A stretch of DNA of 49,506 nt from Bacteroidales bacterium (GTDB taxonomy: Bacteria; Bacteroidota; Bacteroidia; Bacteroidales; P3): the NCBI GenBank assembly GCA_024681475.1, contig JAILAT010000044.1:1-49506 (forward strand), given 5' to 3'. Made by a program: the position numbers and the translations under genes. Shown here piece after piece: positions 1 through 8,140 of the stretch. The notes under the pieces were generated by a model, which searched no databases, was not told where the DNA came from, and saw only the letters and a list, made by a program, of their open reading frames with translations. Position 1 is the stretch's first letter; each line of letters opens with the position of its first letter.

Positions 1-58
1 CCCGATGGTAGGCCGGCAACGCATGAGTAAGAAAATCGAGAGTCTCTTGATAGTTCAT
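1..58 (-). CDS. folC: Start of folylpolyglutamate/dihydrofolate synthase (partial)
   Basis: Only the first 19 codons lie in the window, and the gene runs off the left edge. The ATG is the complement of 56-58, and the reading begins MNYQETLDFLLTHALPAYHR. This strongly resembles the N-terminus of Bacteroidetes FolC, whose usual start is MNYQETLDFL followed by a Leu-Pro and Tyr-Gln/His-Arg segment. FolC adds glutamate to folates, and in many bacteria also makes dihydrofolate from dihydropteroate, in the cytoplasm. The gene starts 20 bases after the barrel gene stop on the same strand, so it is probably the last gene of that run. The call rests on the N-terminal match and on recalled gene order in Bacteroides, and only 19 residues are visible. 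Confidence 0.7.
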   Translation of the reverse strand, partial: MNYQETLDFLTHALPAYHR

Positions 59-78
59 AACGAGTAGTTTGCTTCACA

Positions 79-1950
79 TTATCTTTTTCGCGAATTGGGG
101 AATGTGTAGGTCAAACCCAGCATCATGTTGAGACGCGACGAAGGATAATGTGCCCAGATATAGTAACGTTGGCAAGTCAGGTTATCGAATTTGGCGAAGA
201 ACGACAACGCCCTGTTGTAACGATATTCTACATGTGCGTCAAGACCGAAGCGGAAGGGTATTGTCTCACTGACTACGCAAATGCCTGTGACAGGATTATA
301 AGTGTAGTCGGCATCCATCTTTGTGATGAGCAGACTGTTGAAACCGAAGAACCACTTATCATGATAGTTCATTTCCACATCGAGATGCATGGTGAACAAT
401 GGCAGATACAGCAGAGGCGCAGCACCGTCTTTAAGTCCGTATGTCAGGAACAGATCGCCGCCCAGTGTGGTCTTGATCATCTCGTCGTTGACAAAGGTGA
501 AGTCGGCGCCAAGATTCAGCATCTTGACATCCTGATAGTCAACATTGAAGACATTGCCCCAGCTATACTGCTGTTTGTCCAGATAATAGAATGCATAGTG
601 CTTATAGAAATGGTTGTCGGCCTTCAGGTTGAGAATGAGTTTCTTGGAGAAATTGATTCTCAGATGGGCGAAGAGGTTGTTGTCCACGGTGGTCAACGTG
701 CGCGGTGCCGGTGCCAAATATGGATTGTTCAGTCTCAGATGGTTCCAGTCGTTGGGCTCATAGCCTCCCTGGAAGCCGAAAGAGAGATTCATATTGTTGT
801 TTCTGAAGGCTTTGGACAGCATAATATCAGCAAAAAGGTTGTGCGAAGTGGACGAAATGCTGTCATAGCCGTTGAAACCCATGGCCAGACCGGCATGGCA
901 CAGGAATCCTCCCATCAGAAAATCGACATAGGGGTTGACAATCAGCAAGTGGCGCTTGGCATCCACCGAATCGGGCAGGGTGCCGACAAAACCGCCAGGC
1001 ACGTCATCTACCGAGCCGGGCTTGTCGAAGCGCTGGCGATAATGTGTCCAGTCCATACGAAGATAGGCTATCGCCTTGTATTTCTGGAACATGGGGAAAC
1101 CATAATGCACATTGGCATCCAACTCTGTGCGCATCTCCGAGAAATCCCAACGGCCGCCCAGATGATCCAGACCCATATTGGCTTCGTAGCCCAGCTTGCC
1201 TTCGTCAATCTGCAGGCTTTTGGCACCAAGATTCAGCGTGAAATCATTGTATGTCAAAGCGTAGCGTGATTTGTCGATATCGTTGTGCCGACATCCCTCC
1301 ATAGCGTAGGCCACCGAGTCGCTGAAGCCATAGTAGCGGTCATACATCCTGTCGAACGACAAGTCGCCCGAGAAGAGGTGCTTGTTTTTGAGGATATATT
1401 TGCCAAAGATGTCAAAACGCGTGATAGACTGCCTGTTAGAACCATATCCATCCGCAGGATAGGCATCGTCGCTCTTGGATCTGTAGGTAGTCCAATCAGT
1501 CTGATGGAACAGGCGCACACCATAGGCCATATTGTCTTTGCGTGTGGAGGTGTAATAGAGGTCCGCAAGCGGGGTAAAGTCACCAAAAGCAGCGAAATCA
1601 TGTCCCAATCCGAAACGCATATAATTGTTGTACAACTTCGTAGGCGCTGCTTGCAACTTGACGGTTTTCAATCCGGTGGTCTTCGTCTCAGGCGTGAGAA
1701 ACTTGGACGTTATCGAATAGGTGAAATGAGGTTTCATCTCTTCGGAGAGGTTGTCGTTGATGGCTGGCGCCACATTGACTTTATCCGTAACGCCGTCAAG
1801 CACAGGATTATAGTCTCCCACAACGATGACCGATTCGTGATAGGTATTGCTGTCTACCTGGGCACGAGCCGTCATGGAGCAGCCCACAAGAACAGCCAGC
1901 ACCATCGCTCCAGAAAAAACTTTATGCATTTTGTTATATATTGTATTCAT
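79..1950 (-). CDS. Outer-membrane beta-barrel protein, TonB-receptor-like
   Basis: This 623-residue protein has an N-terminal export signal (hydrophobic core about residues 13-24, then A-R-A-Q). A Leu-Val-Gly-Cys stretch inside the signal also resembles a lipobox, so cleavage by signal peptidase II cannot be excluded. After the signal comes a short segment with VIVVGDYNPV, then about 500 residues of alternating aromatic and polar strands. The final residues end in a tyrosine/phenylalanine-rich strand typical of outer-membrane barrels. There is no TonB plug domain of normal size. Related Bacteroides proteins are often annotated TonB-dependent receptor and sit beside a large TPR protein, as here (49-base gap). 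The second Met at residue 8 is an alternative start. Substrate and function are unknown. Confidence 0.75.
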   Translation of the reverse strand: MNTIYNKMHKVFSGAMVLAVLVGCSMTARAQVDSNTYHESVIVVGDYNPVLDGVTDKVNVAPAINDNLSEEMKPHFTYSITSKFLTPETKTTGLKTVKLQAAPTKLYNNYMRFGLGHDFAAFGDFTPLADLYYTSTRKDNMAYGVRLFHQTDWTTYRSKSDDAYPADGYGSNRQSITRFDIFGKYILKNKHLFSGDLSFDRMYDRYYGFSDSVAYAMEGCRHNDIDKSRYALTYNDFTLNLGAKSLQIDEGKLGYEANMGLDHLGGRWDFSEMRTELDANVHYGFPMFQKYKAIAYLRMDWTHYRQRFDKPGSVDDVPGGFVGTLPDSVDAKRHLLIVNPYVDFLMGGFLCHAGLAMGFNGYDSISSTSHNLFADIMLSKAFRNNNMNLSFGFQGGYEPNDWNHLRLNNPYLAPAPRTLTTVDNNLFAHLRINFSKKLILNLKADNHFYKHYAFYYLDKQQYSWGNVFNVDYQDVKMLNLGADFTFVNDEMIKTTLGGDLFLTYGLKDGAAPLLYLPLFTMHLDVEMNYHDKWFFGFNSLLITKMDADYTYNPVTGICVVSETIPFRFGLDAHVEYRYNRALSFFAKFDNLTCQRYYIWAHYPSSRLNMMLGLTYTFPNSRKR

Positions 1951-1999
1951 TATTCTTATGTTGATTGGTTGAAAAGAGTGTTCCTGTCACTATATTATT

Positions 2000-4900
2000 T
2001 TATTCTTCGCCATCCAGATTGATGATGATTCCGTCAGTATTGTCGTTGGGGGCATCATCTTGTGCCGGTGGCGTGGTCAGCAGTTGCAAGTGCTGGCGTG
2101 CTTCGGAGACTATCTCCTCGTCGGCATCGGTCACCACCTCATAGTTGTCGATGATACTCTGCAGCGTCTGCTTGGCCTGGAGGTCGTTGCCACGCTGATG
2201 GAATACATCGGCCCAGAGTATGAAGCACTTGGCCAGCCAATAGTCGCTGCCGGGATTGTTCACCTGGTTCTCGATGATACTTTCGGCGTCGTCAAGTCTA
2301 CCCTGCGAGAAGCAGATGTAGGCGCGACGGTAGGCTGCCTCGCCAAGGTAGCTGCCGTTGGCCGAACTCATCAGCGGTGCGTAGGCCGTAAAGGCGAAAG
2401 GATAGTTGCCGCCATAGTAGTAGGTTCTGGCTTTCAACACGTTGGCTTCGTCTTTCTGTTCGTCGGTGGCTTTGGTGTCTTCCAGCAGGGCATCGGCAGC
2501 CCCCACCACATGGGCAGAGTCCTTCAGCTGATACCAGCAGTGAAGAATACCCATGCGGGCCTGCAGCCGGGTAGCATCGCTCGACGACATGGGCACAAGC
2601 ATGACATAGTATTCAACGGCTTTGTTGTAGTTGCGCTGGTCGTAGAGTATCGTGGCGGCTTGATAGAGACAATTTTCGGTGTAGGTGTTGTTGCCGCGCT
2701 GCGCCACCCATTCGTAATGGCTCAACGCCTTGCCCTGCTGGTTGGTACGGGTCAGTGCATCAGCCAGATAGTAGTGAGCCTTCAGGGCGAACAGGCCGGC
2801 GGGGAACTTTTGCAAGTAGTTCGAGAAGCCGGCAATGGCATTCTCATAATAGCCAGAGAAATAGCGGTTCTCGGCAGCCAGATAGAGCGTCGAGTCCTGC
2901 TCCACGTTGGATACAGTATGCTTCGTTGTCTTCGACACATAGGTGAAATAATCCTCCACACGGTCCTGTTCGATGAAGATGTTTTTCACCGACATCATGG
3001 CGTCGCGGGCCTCGTCAGATGATGGATACTGGGCCAGCAGGCGGTCGAAGACATCCAGAGCCTGCTCGTTGCGGCCCGTGTTGTAATAAATCAGTCCCAG
3101 ATTCAACAGTGCCTGCGGCACATAGCTGCTCTGCGAATACTGCGAGATGAAGTCCTTGTAATAACGCTCGGCCATCTCGTTGTTGTCGCAAATGAGGTAG
3201 GTGTTGGCAATCTCAAATTTTGCCTTCGACGAGAGCGGCGAATTGGGATAACGCTCGAAGATGTAGTTCAGGAAGGTGAGTTTCTCCTGGTTCTTGCCCT
3301 GGGCGCCATAGAGCAACGCTTTCTGGTACATCGCGTAGTCGGCATCCTGACCCTTGGCGTTGATAACCTTGTCGTAATAGCTGATGGCACCGTCGAAATT
3401 TTTGGCCACATAGAGGCAGTCGCCCATGCGGTTGTAGGTGTCCAGCAGCTGCTTGCGGTCGGTGTTCTTGTCGGCGAGTTTTAGGAATTCGGCAAATTTC
3501 TCCTGCGCCAACGAGTATTTCTTGCGGCGCATATAGACATAGCCGGCGGTGTAGAGTGCCTGCGTGTAGTAGGGCGAGTTCTTGCGCGAGGTGGCCGTGA
3601 AGAAACGGTCCAACAGCTTCTGCGCCTTGGGGTAGTTGGCCAAGCGATACTGCGACTCTGCCGAGAGATACATGGCGTCCGTTGTGATGGCCGGCGTGGC
3701 ATTGATGGCCACCGCCGAGTCGAAGAGAACAGCAGCTTTCTGCAAGTCGCGCTGGTTGAACAGCTCTACGCCACGGTTCACCAGAATGCGCTGGTAGGCC
3801 TGGCGCATCTTGGCATCCTTCAACATTTCTTTCTTGTTGCGATCAATGAGCGACAGGGCGTCCTTATAGTTCTTTGTCGTACAATAGAGCGACGTCAGTA
3901 TCTGCTGGATTTCCAACCTGCGCTTCGTATTTGGATAGCTCTTCAGGTAGTTCTCGAAGGAGCGTATGCTTTCGTTGTAGGCATTGGGATTCAACTCGCA
4001 CGACAGTTTGGCGTAATTAAAGGCAGCATCTTCCTGAATATCAGTGTCGTAAGCCATATCTGCAGCACTCTTGAAAGCCGAGCGGGCTTCGGACTTGCGG
4101 TCCAGTTTGATGTATGTGTCGCCCAGTGTGTACAACGCGTTCTGCGCCGTGGCATCGTCGGCGCCCTTGAAGGTCGACAACAGGAGGGCCGCCGAGTCGT
4201 ACTTCTCCATCATGTAGTAGCAATAGCCCATCTGGTAGTTGCTCGTCGACGGAATCTGGTCGGTGCCCTTGTCAGCCATAGCGTCGGCATTGGCCATACG
4301 ATAGTAGCTCAGTGCCTGACGGTAATCTCTGCGTTTGAAATGGGCATCGCCGGCCATACGCGCCACCGCCTCACGGAGCTGCTTGTTCATGCTCTTGTCG
4401 TTCAGCAGTTCCGGAGCCTTGATGATCACTTGGTCCATCTCATCCTTGTGATAATTGATGAAATAGCGGTAGATGCGCACCACAGTCTTCAAAGACTTGT
4501 CTTTCTCTATCTTCTTGAATTCTTTGTCGGCGCTCTCATACTGTTTGTTGGAGAAAAGGATTTCGGCATAATAGTACGTCGCCGCATTGGTGTAGTATGA
4601 CTTGCCTTTCGACACGCGCTCGAAATACTTCTTGGAGGCGTCCTTGTTGCCCGTGAAGAAATAGCAGCAGCCGGTCTTGTAGTCGTATTCGCTACGATGG
4701 CCGAACTCCACCTCCGACGGCTCGACTTCCAGATACTCGTGTAGCGCCTTGGCATAGTCGCCCCGGTCGAAATAGACATTTCCCAGCGTCATACGGGCCA
4801 TGTTGCTGCGTGGGCTCTGCGGATAAAGACGCATAAATTCTGAAATCCGATACTCAGCATCGCCAAGCTGCAGCTGCTGCGAACACACTGCTGCCTTGTA

Positions 4901-5113
4901 CGAGGCCTCGGCAGCATTGTCTGCCGACACATCGGCACGTTGCACGCACTGGTCGAACAAATGCTGCGCCACCGCATATTTCTCCTTCTCAAACAAATCT
5001 TCTGCATCGCGCATCAGCTGTGCACTGCCTCTGGCCTGTGTCACGCCTTGCGCCCAAACGCCGCCAGCGGTAAACGCCAGCGACAAAAGAATGATAGCAA
5101 ATAGTCTCTTCAT
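2000..5113 (-). CDS. Large periplasmic TPR protein
   Basis: This is a 1037-residue protein built almost entirely of tetratricopeptide-like helical repeats. Repeated features are aromatic-rich helix pairs, G-x-x-Y/F positions and 'YP.S' turns such as RLYPQSPRSN, ERYPNSPLSS and AQYPSSDEAR, spread from about residue 20 to 1000. The start at 5113 is chosen because it opens a clean signal peptide (MKRLFAIILL, cut near VWAQ). Longer in-frame readings back to 5203 only add an AT-rich, non-signal leader. The tail is acidic. TPR arrays of this kind scaffold protein complexes, and a partner role with the adjacent outer-membrane barrel is inferred from the conserved pairing. A terminator-like hairpin and a possible -7 box lie upstream. 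Confidence 0.8.
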   Translation of the reverse strand: MKRLFAIILLSLAFTAGGVWAQGVTQARGSAQLMRDAEDLFEKEKYAVAQHLFDQCVQRADVSADNAAEASYKAAVCSQQLQLGDAEYRISEFMRLYPQSPRSNMARMTLGNVYFDRGDYAKALHEYLEVEPSEVEFGHRSEYDYKTGCCYFFTGNKDASKKYFERVSKGKSYYTNAATYYYAEILFSNKQYESADKEFKKIEKDKSLKTVVRIYRYFINYHKDEMDQVIIKAPELLNDKSMNKQLREAVARMAGDAHFKRRDYRQALSYYRMANADAMADKGTDQIPSTSNYQMGYCYYMMEKYDSAALLLSTFKGADDATAQNALYTLGDTYIKLDRKSEARSAFKSAADMAYDTDIQEDAAFNYAKLSCELNPNAYNESIRSFENYLKSYPNTKRRLEIQQILTSLYCTTKNYKDALSLIDRNKKEMLKDAKMRQAYQRILVNRGVELFNQRDLQKAAVLFDSAVAINATPAITTDAMYLSAESQYRLANYPKAQKLLDRFFTATSRKNSPYYTQALYTAGYVYMRRKKYSLAQEKFAEFLKLADKNTDRKQLLDTYNRMGDCLYVAKNFDGAISYYDKVINAKGQDADYAMYQKALLYGAQGKNQEKLTFLNYIFERYPNSPLSSKAKFEIANTYLICDNNEMAERYYKDFISQYSQSSYVPQALLNLGLIYYNTGRNEQALDVFDRLLAQYPSSDEARDAMMSVKNIFIEQDRVEDYFTYVSKTTKHTVSNVEQDSTLYLAAENRYFSGYYENAIAGFSNYLQKFPAGLFALKAHYYLADALTRTNQQGKALSHYEWVAQRGNNTYTENCLYQAATILYDQRNYNKAVEYYVMLVPMSSSDATRLQARMGILHCWYQLKDSAHVVGAADALLEDTKATDEQKDEANVLKARTYYYGGNYPFAFTAYAPLMSSANGSYLGEAAYRRAYICFSQGRLDDAESIIENQVNNPGSDYWLAKCFILWADVFHQRGNDLQAKQTLQSIIDNYEVVTDADEEIVSEARQHLQLLTTPPAQDDAPNDNTDGIIINLDGEE

Positions 5114-5223
5114 GCTCACTTGCTTATTTTGATGTATTATTATTGTGCTTTTCTTCAGTAACGCAAAGACTGCCATTTTATTATATGAAAAATGTAAAAA
5201 CACAAAAAAAAGTGCCTATGCCA

Positions 5224-5231
5224 CAAAAATA
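5224..5231 (-). promoter_or_regulatory. Possible -7 box for the TPR gene
   Basis: The minus strand reads TATTTTTG, an exact match to the Bacteroidetes -7 consensus TAnnTTTG. It lies about 110 bases before the TPR start codon, immediately after a terminator-like hairpin. No TTTG is found at the usual 19-21-base spacing upstream, so this is a weak call. Confidence 0.3.
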
Positions 5232-5235
5232 CAAA

Positions 5236-5258
5236 AACGCACTCCAGCGGAGTGTGTT
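5236..5258 (-). terminator. Intrinsic terminator after the DUF5683 gene
   Basis: A 10-base-pair stem (AACGCACTCC and GGAGTGTGTT, one G-U pair, three-base loop) is followed on the minus strand by a T-rich run. It lies about 40 bases past the DUF5683 stop and before the TPR gene, so it would end the parA-parB-DUF5683 transcript. Confidence 0.6.
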
Positions 5259-5298
5259 AACTTGACAATGAAGAACGAGGCAATATAAACGCCAAAAA

Positions 5299-5919
5299 CT
5301 ATAATCTCAGCGTGATGCCCGCACCTGCGGCCAGGCCTCCTTGCGGAAGTGGTGTGGTGAGGGGCGCCACCTGAAGTGTCAGGTCATCATCAATCTGAAA
5401 ATCAAAAAGATGTCCAAACACATAGGCATCCAGCAAGTTCAGGCCATAGATGGCTGCTGAGATGATGATGGAAAGCTGGAAAGTCTGATTGTACGACTCG
5501 TAGAGGTTGTAGATATTGGATGTGGGATAGCTCGTGTAGCCTGCCAGTTGCGCCGCGCCGTCGTGGTTCACACGATACAGATATTCATCCTTGAATTGCT
5601 TCATATACGTGTAATTGTAGTAGGTGTAGTAGGCCATTCCTCCCAAAGCAGCGTAGATGATAGGTATTTTCCATGCCTGACGGTTGTACACCTGGCCGGC
5701 ACCTGGCAGCACGGCTGAGAGCAGTAAAGCCCGTCCGGGGCTGTGGTCACGGGTGCTGCTGCTCACCTCATTAACATGAATGCGAGGCTCCTGATCCACG
5801 GTCGGCGCTCCCGGGATTGCGACGCTATCGTTCTGGGCCTGAACCGACGGGACGGCGCAGAAGGCAACGAGGGCAAAAAGAGCAAGGCACAGGAGCCCTG
5901 CTCTTTTGTCTTTTCTCAT
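5299..5919 (-). CDS. DUF5683 family membrane protein
   Basis: The protein has about 206 residues and is predicted to be exported: the signal core is at about residues 8-28, ending VQAQ. The centre carries the family hallmarks, GRALLLSAVLPGAGQVYNRQ followed by a hydrophobic segment with IYAALGGMAYYTYYNY. A second hydrophobic segment with a YGLNLLDAYV motif comes later. The domain resembles proteins predicted to lie in the envelope, and no biochemical role is known to me. ATG at 5919 is preferred because it gives a compact signal peptide. A GTG at 5940 that overlaps the parB stop by one base is the alternative. It follows parA and parB without an evident terminator, so it is probably cotranscribed with them. 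Confidence 0.75.
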   Translation of the reverse strand: MRKDKRAGLLCLALFALVAFCAVPSVQAQNDSVAIPGAPTVDQEPRIHVNEVSSSTRDHSPGRALLLSAVLPGAGQVYNRQAWKIPIIYAALGGMAYYTYYNYTYMKQFKDEYLYRVNHDGAAQLAGYTSYPTSNIYNLYESYNQTFQLSIIISAAIYGLNLLDAYVFGHLFDFQIDDDLTLQVAPLTTPLPQGGLAAGAGITLRL

Positions 5920-5939
5920 ATTTCTCGCGGCACTAATCA

Positions 5940-6821
5940 CTATTCTCCCATCACTAGTCTGATAATGCGCTCGTAATCTTTGTCGCTGTTGAAGTGTATG
6001 GTGAGGGTGCCTTTCCCACGGCGGCTGCGCTTCACCTCGACTTCCGACTGCAGATACTGCTTCAGTTGCGACCTTGTGGCGGCATGGTATTCGGGAACAT
6101 CCTCCTTCTTCCGTGTCACCGTAGGTTTCGGCTTGCTCATCGCCTTCACCAGCTGCTCTGTCTGACGAACAGAAAGGCCTTTGTTGATGATATCGTGCAG
6201 CAAAGCCAGGTGCATCTCCATGTCCTCCACGCCTGCAAGGCAGCGCGCGTGAGCCATGCTGATCTGTTCATTGCTCAGCGCAAGCTGAGTCTCAGAGGGC
6301 AGATTCAAGAGTCTCAAATAGTTGGTTATCGTCGAACGATTCTTGCCCACCTTCTCGCTGAGCTGATCGTGGGTGAGGCGGCATTCCTCAATCAGAGCAT
6401 TGTAGGAGAAAGCTATCTCCATGGCATTCAAGTTCTCGCGCTGGATATTCTCAACCAGGGCCATCTCCATCATCTGCGTATCGGTGGCGATGCGGATGTA
6501 TGCGGGTATCTCCTTGAGGCCGGCACGTTGCGAGGCACGCAGACGGCGCTCGCCGGCGATGAGCTGGTATTTGCCGTCGGGCATCTGGCGCACCGTCACC
6601 GGAGTGATGACACCCTGCTGACGGATGGACTGTTCCAGCTCCTGAAGTGCATCTTCGTTAAACTCTTTACGTGGCTGGAACGGATTGGCTTCCACCTTAT
6701 TGACAGGTATCATCGTGATGGCAGTGGTCAGGTTGCCGCCGCTCAGTGTGGCATCGATATCCACATCGGGCAGTATCATGCCCAGTCCTCGTCCCAGTCC
6801 TGATTTCTTCTTTTTTTCCAT
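5940..6821 (-). CDS. parB: Chromosome-partitioning protein ParB
   Basis: ParB of about 293 residues binds parS sites near the origin, spreads as a CTP-dependent clamp and works with ParA in segregation. The N-terminus has the ParA-contacting basic stretch (EKKKKSGLGRGLG). The arginine-rich nucleotide motif GERRLRASQRAG lies near residue 90, after the INPFQPRKEF-like box (here EANPFQPRKEF). The helix-turn-helix is near residues 150-170 (SEKVGKNRSTITNYLRLL). A basic linker and a C-terminal dimerisation segment follow. ATG at 6821 is preferred to a GTG two codons upstream. It lies 90 bases after parA on the same strand. Confidence 0.96.
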   Translation of the reverse strand: MEKKKKSGLGRGLGMILPDVDIDATLSGGNLTTAITMIPVNKVEANPFQPRKEFNEDALQELEQSIRQQGVITPVTVRQMPDGKYQLIAGERRLRASQRAGLKEIPAYIRIATDTQMMEMALVENIQRENLNAMEIAFSYNALIEECRLTHDQLSEKVGKNRSTITNYLRLLNLPSETQLALSNEQISMAHARCLAGVEDMEMHLALLHDIINKGLSVRQTEQLVKAMSKPKPTVTRKKEDVPEYHAATRSQLKQYLQSEVEVKRSRRGKGTLTIHFNSDKDYERIIRLVMGE

Positions 6822-6911
6822 ATTCACTGTTGAGATTGTACGTGATCGGTGATGAGCGACGACTTCAAGACACTAGAGTCCCTTCGCTGTTCACTTGGCA
6901 CCGGTCACTAA

Positions 6912-7682
6912 TCACTTCATATTGTTTCGGCGCAAAATCTCGTTGGCCAGATTCAAATAGTTGATGGCACCGCTGCACGAGGCGTCGTGCATGATGATGG
7001 AGCGTCCGTAACTCGGCGCCTCTGCCAGCTTCGTGTTGCGGTATATCAGCGTGTCGAACACCATCTGCTTGAAGTGGCTGCGTACATCTTCAACCACCTG
7101 TCTTGCCAGACGCAGACGCGAGTCGTACATCGTTATCAGCAGACCTTCGATAGAGAGGTTCGGATTCAGTCGCGTCTGAACTATCCTAATGGTATTCAGC
7201 AGCTTGCCCAAACCTTCGAGAGCGAAATACTCGCTCTGTATCGGGATTATAACGGAGTCCGACGCCGTCAGCGCGTTGATGGTGATAAGACCCAACGACG
7301 GCGAACAGTCGATGATGATGAAGTCAAAATCGTCGCGCACAGGCTCCAAAGCCCGCGACACGTAGTATTCCCGTTGCTTCTCATTCACCACGTCTATTTC
7401 GGCACCCACCAGATCGATACGTGTAGGCAACAGCCAAAGGTTCGGCGTCTCAGTCTCCACGATACAATCTTTCACGGCCGCCTGACCAAGGAAGCATTCG
7501 TAGGCGCTCTGCTCCACCTCTTCGGGGGTGACGCCCAGCCCTGATGTAGCATTGGCCTGCGGGTCCGCGTCGATGAGCAGCACCTTGTATTCCAGCACCG
7601 CCAGCGATGCCGAAAGGTTCACTGCCGTCGTGGTCTTCCCTACTCCGCCTTTCTGATTAGCTATCGAAATAATTTTTCCCAT
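6912..7682 (-). CDS. parA: Chromosome-partitioning ATPase ParA/Soj
   Basis: This 256-residue cytoplasmic ATPase has the deviant Walker A motif at residues 11-18 (KGGVGKTT) and the Walker A' LLIDADPQANATSGLG. The Walker B region contains FIIIDCSPSLGLIT. The size fits the small chromosomal Soj class, which lacks the N-terminal helix-turn-helix of plasmid ParA proteins. It drives origin segregation with ParB, encoded next. A DUF3276 gene lies 65 bases upstream, on the same strand. The spacer carries short repeated ACGTTGA-type words described in the findings. Confidence 0.97.
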   Translation of the reverse strand: MGKIISIANQKGGVGKTTTAVNLSASLAVLEYKVLLIDADPQANATSGLGVTPEEVEQSAYECFLGQAAVKDCIVETETPNLWLLPTRIDLVGAEIDVVNEKQREYYVSRALEPVRDDFDFIIIDCSPSLGLITINALTASDSVIIPIQSEYFALEGLGKLLNTIRIVQTRLNPNLSIEGLLITMYDSRLRLARQVVEDVRSHFKQMVFDTLIYRNTKLAEAPSYGRSIIMHDASCSGAINYLNLANEILRRNNMK

Positions 7683-7747
7683 ATCGTTCTTTTAGCTTTT
7701 TATCATTTCTCGTATCAACGTTGCAACATTTCAACGTCTCAACAATA

Positions 7748-8101
7748 TTATATCGACTCCGGATTGTCCAGAATGCTGGTCCTGTCCATGTCGATGTCGT
7801 CATCATGCCATCCTCCATGGCCTACGGCCACAGGCTCAGGCTCCACGCCCGTCTCGATGAAACTCAAGGCGTTGCTCAGTCCTTGTTGGAATTTTTCAAA
7901 ATCCTCTTTATAGAGGAACACTTTGTTTTTCTCGTAATAAAACTTACCCGAATCGTTGTCAAAAATCTTCCTGCTCTCTGCAATCACCACAAATTTGTCC
8001 CCCCCCTTTGTCTCCTTCACATCAAAAAAATATTTGCGTTTTCCTGCACTCACCACTTGCGAATACAACTCTTCTTTCGTTCTGTTAATGTTATTATCCA
8101 T
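7748..8101 (-). CDS. DUF3276 / PUR-alpha-like nucleic-acid-binding protein
   Basis: This small acidic protein has 117 residues. Residues 10-80 have the PUR-type pattern of beta strands followed by a helix: YSQVVSAGKRKYFFDVKE, then DKFVVIAESRK, then an FYYEKNKVFLYKEDFEKF segment. A flexible acidic tail follows. DUF3276 proteins are common in Bacteroidetes and adopt a PUR-repeat fold that binds single-stranded nucleic acid in related proteins. The target here is unknown. It precedes parA on the same strand by 65 bases and may share its transcript. Confidence 0.85.
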   Translation of the reverse strand: MDNNINRTKEELYSQVVSAGKRKYFFDVKETKGGDKFVVIAESRKIFDNDSGKFYYEKNKVFLYKEDFEKFQQGLSNALSFIETGVEPEPVAVGHGGWHDDDIDMDRTSILDNPESI

Positions 8102-8132
8102 ACTAAAAAAAATATTAAAAAATCTAAAGATC

Positions 8133-8140
8133 CAAATCTA
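8133..8140 (-). promoter_or_regulatory. Possible -7 box for the DUF3276 gene
   Basis: The minus strand reads TAGATTTG, matching TAnnTTTG, about 32 bases before the DUF3276 start. It overlaps the stop of the upstream desulfidase-like gene by three bases. No matching -33 TTTG is visible, so the call is tentative. Confidence 0.3.

Noticed and set aside
148..1269. 373-codon open frame antisense to the barrel gene
   Set aside because: It lies opposite a protein with a clear signal peptide and barrel strands, shows no domain or signal of its own, and has the composition of a mirror frame.
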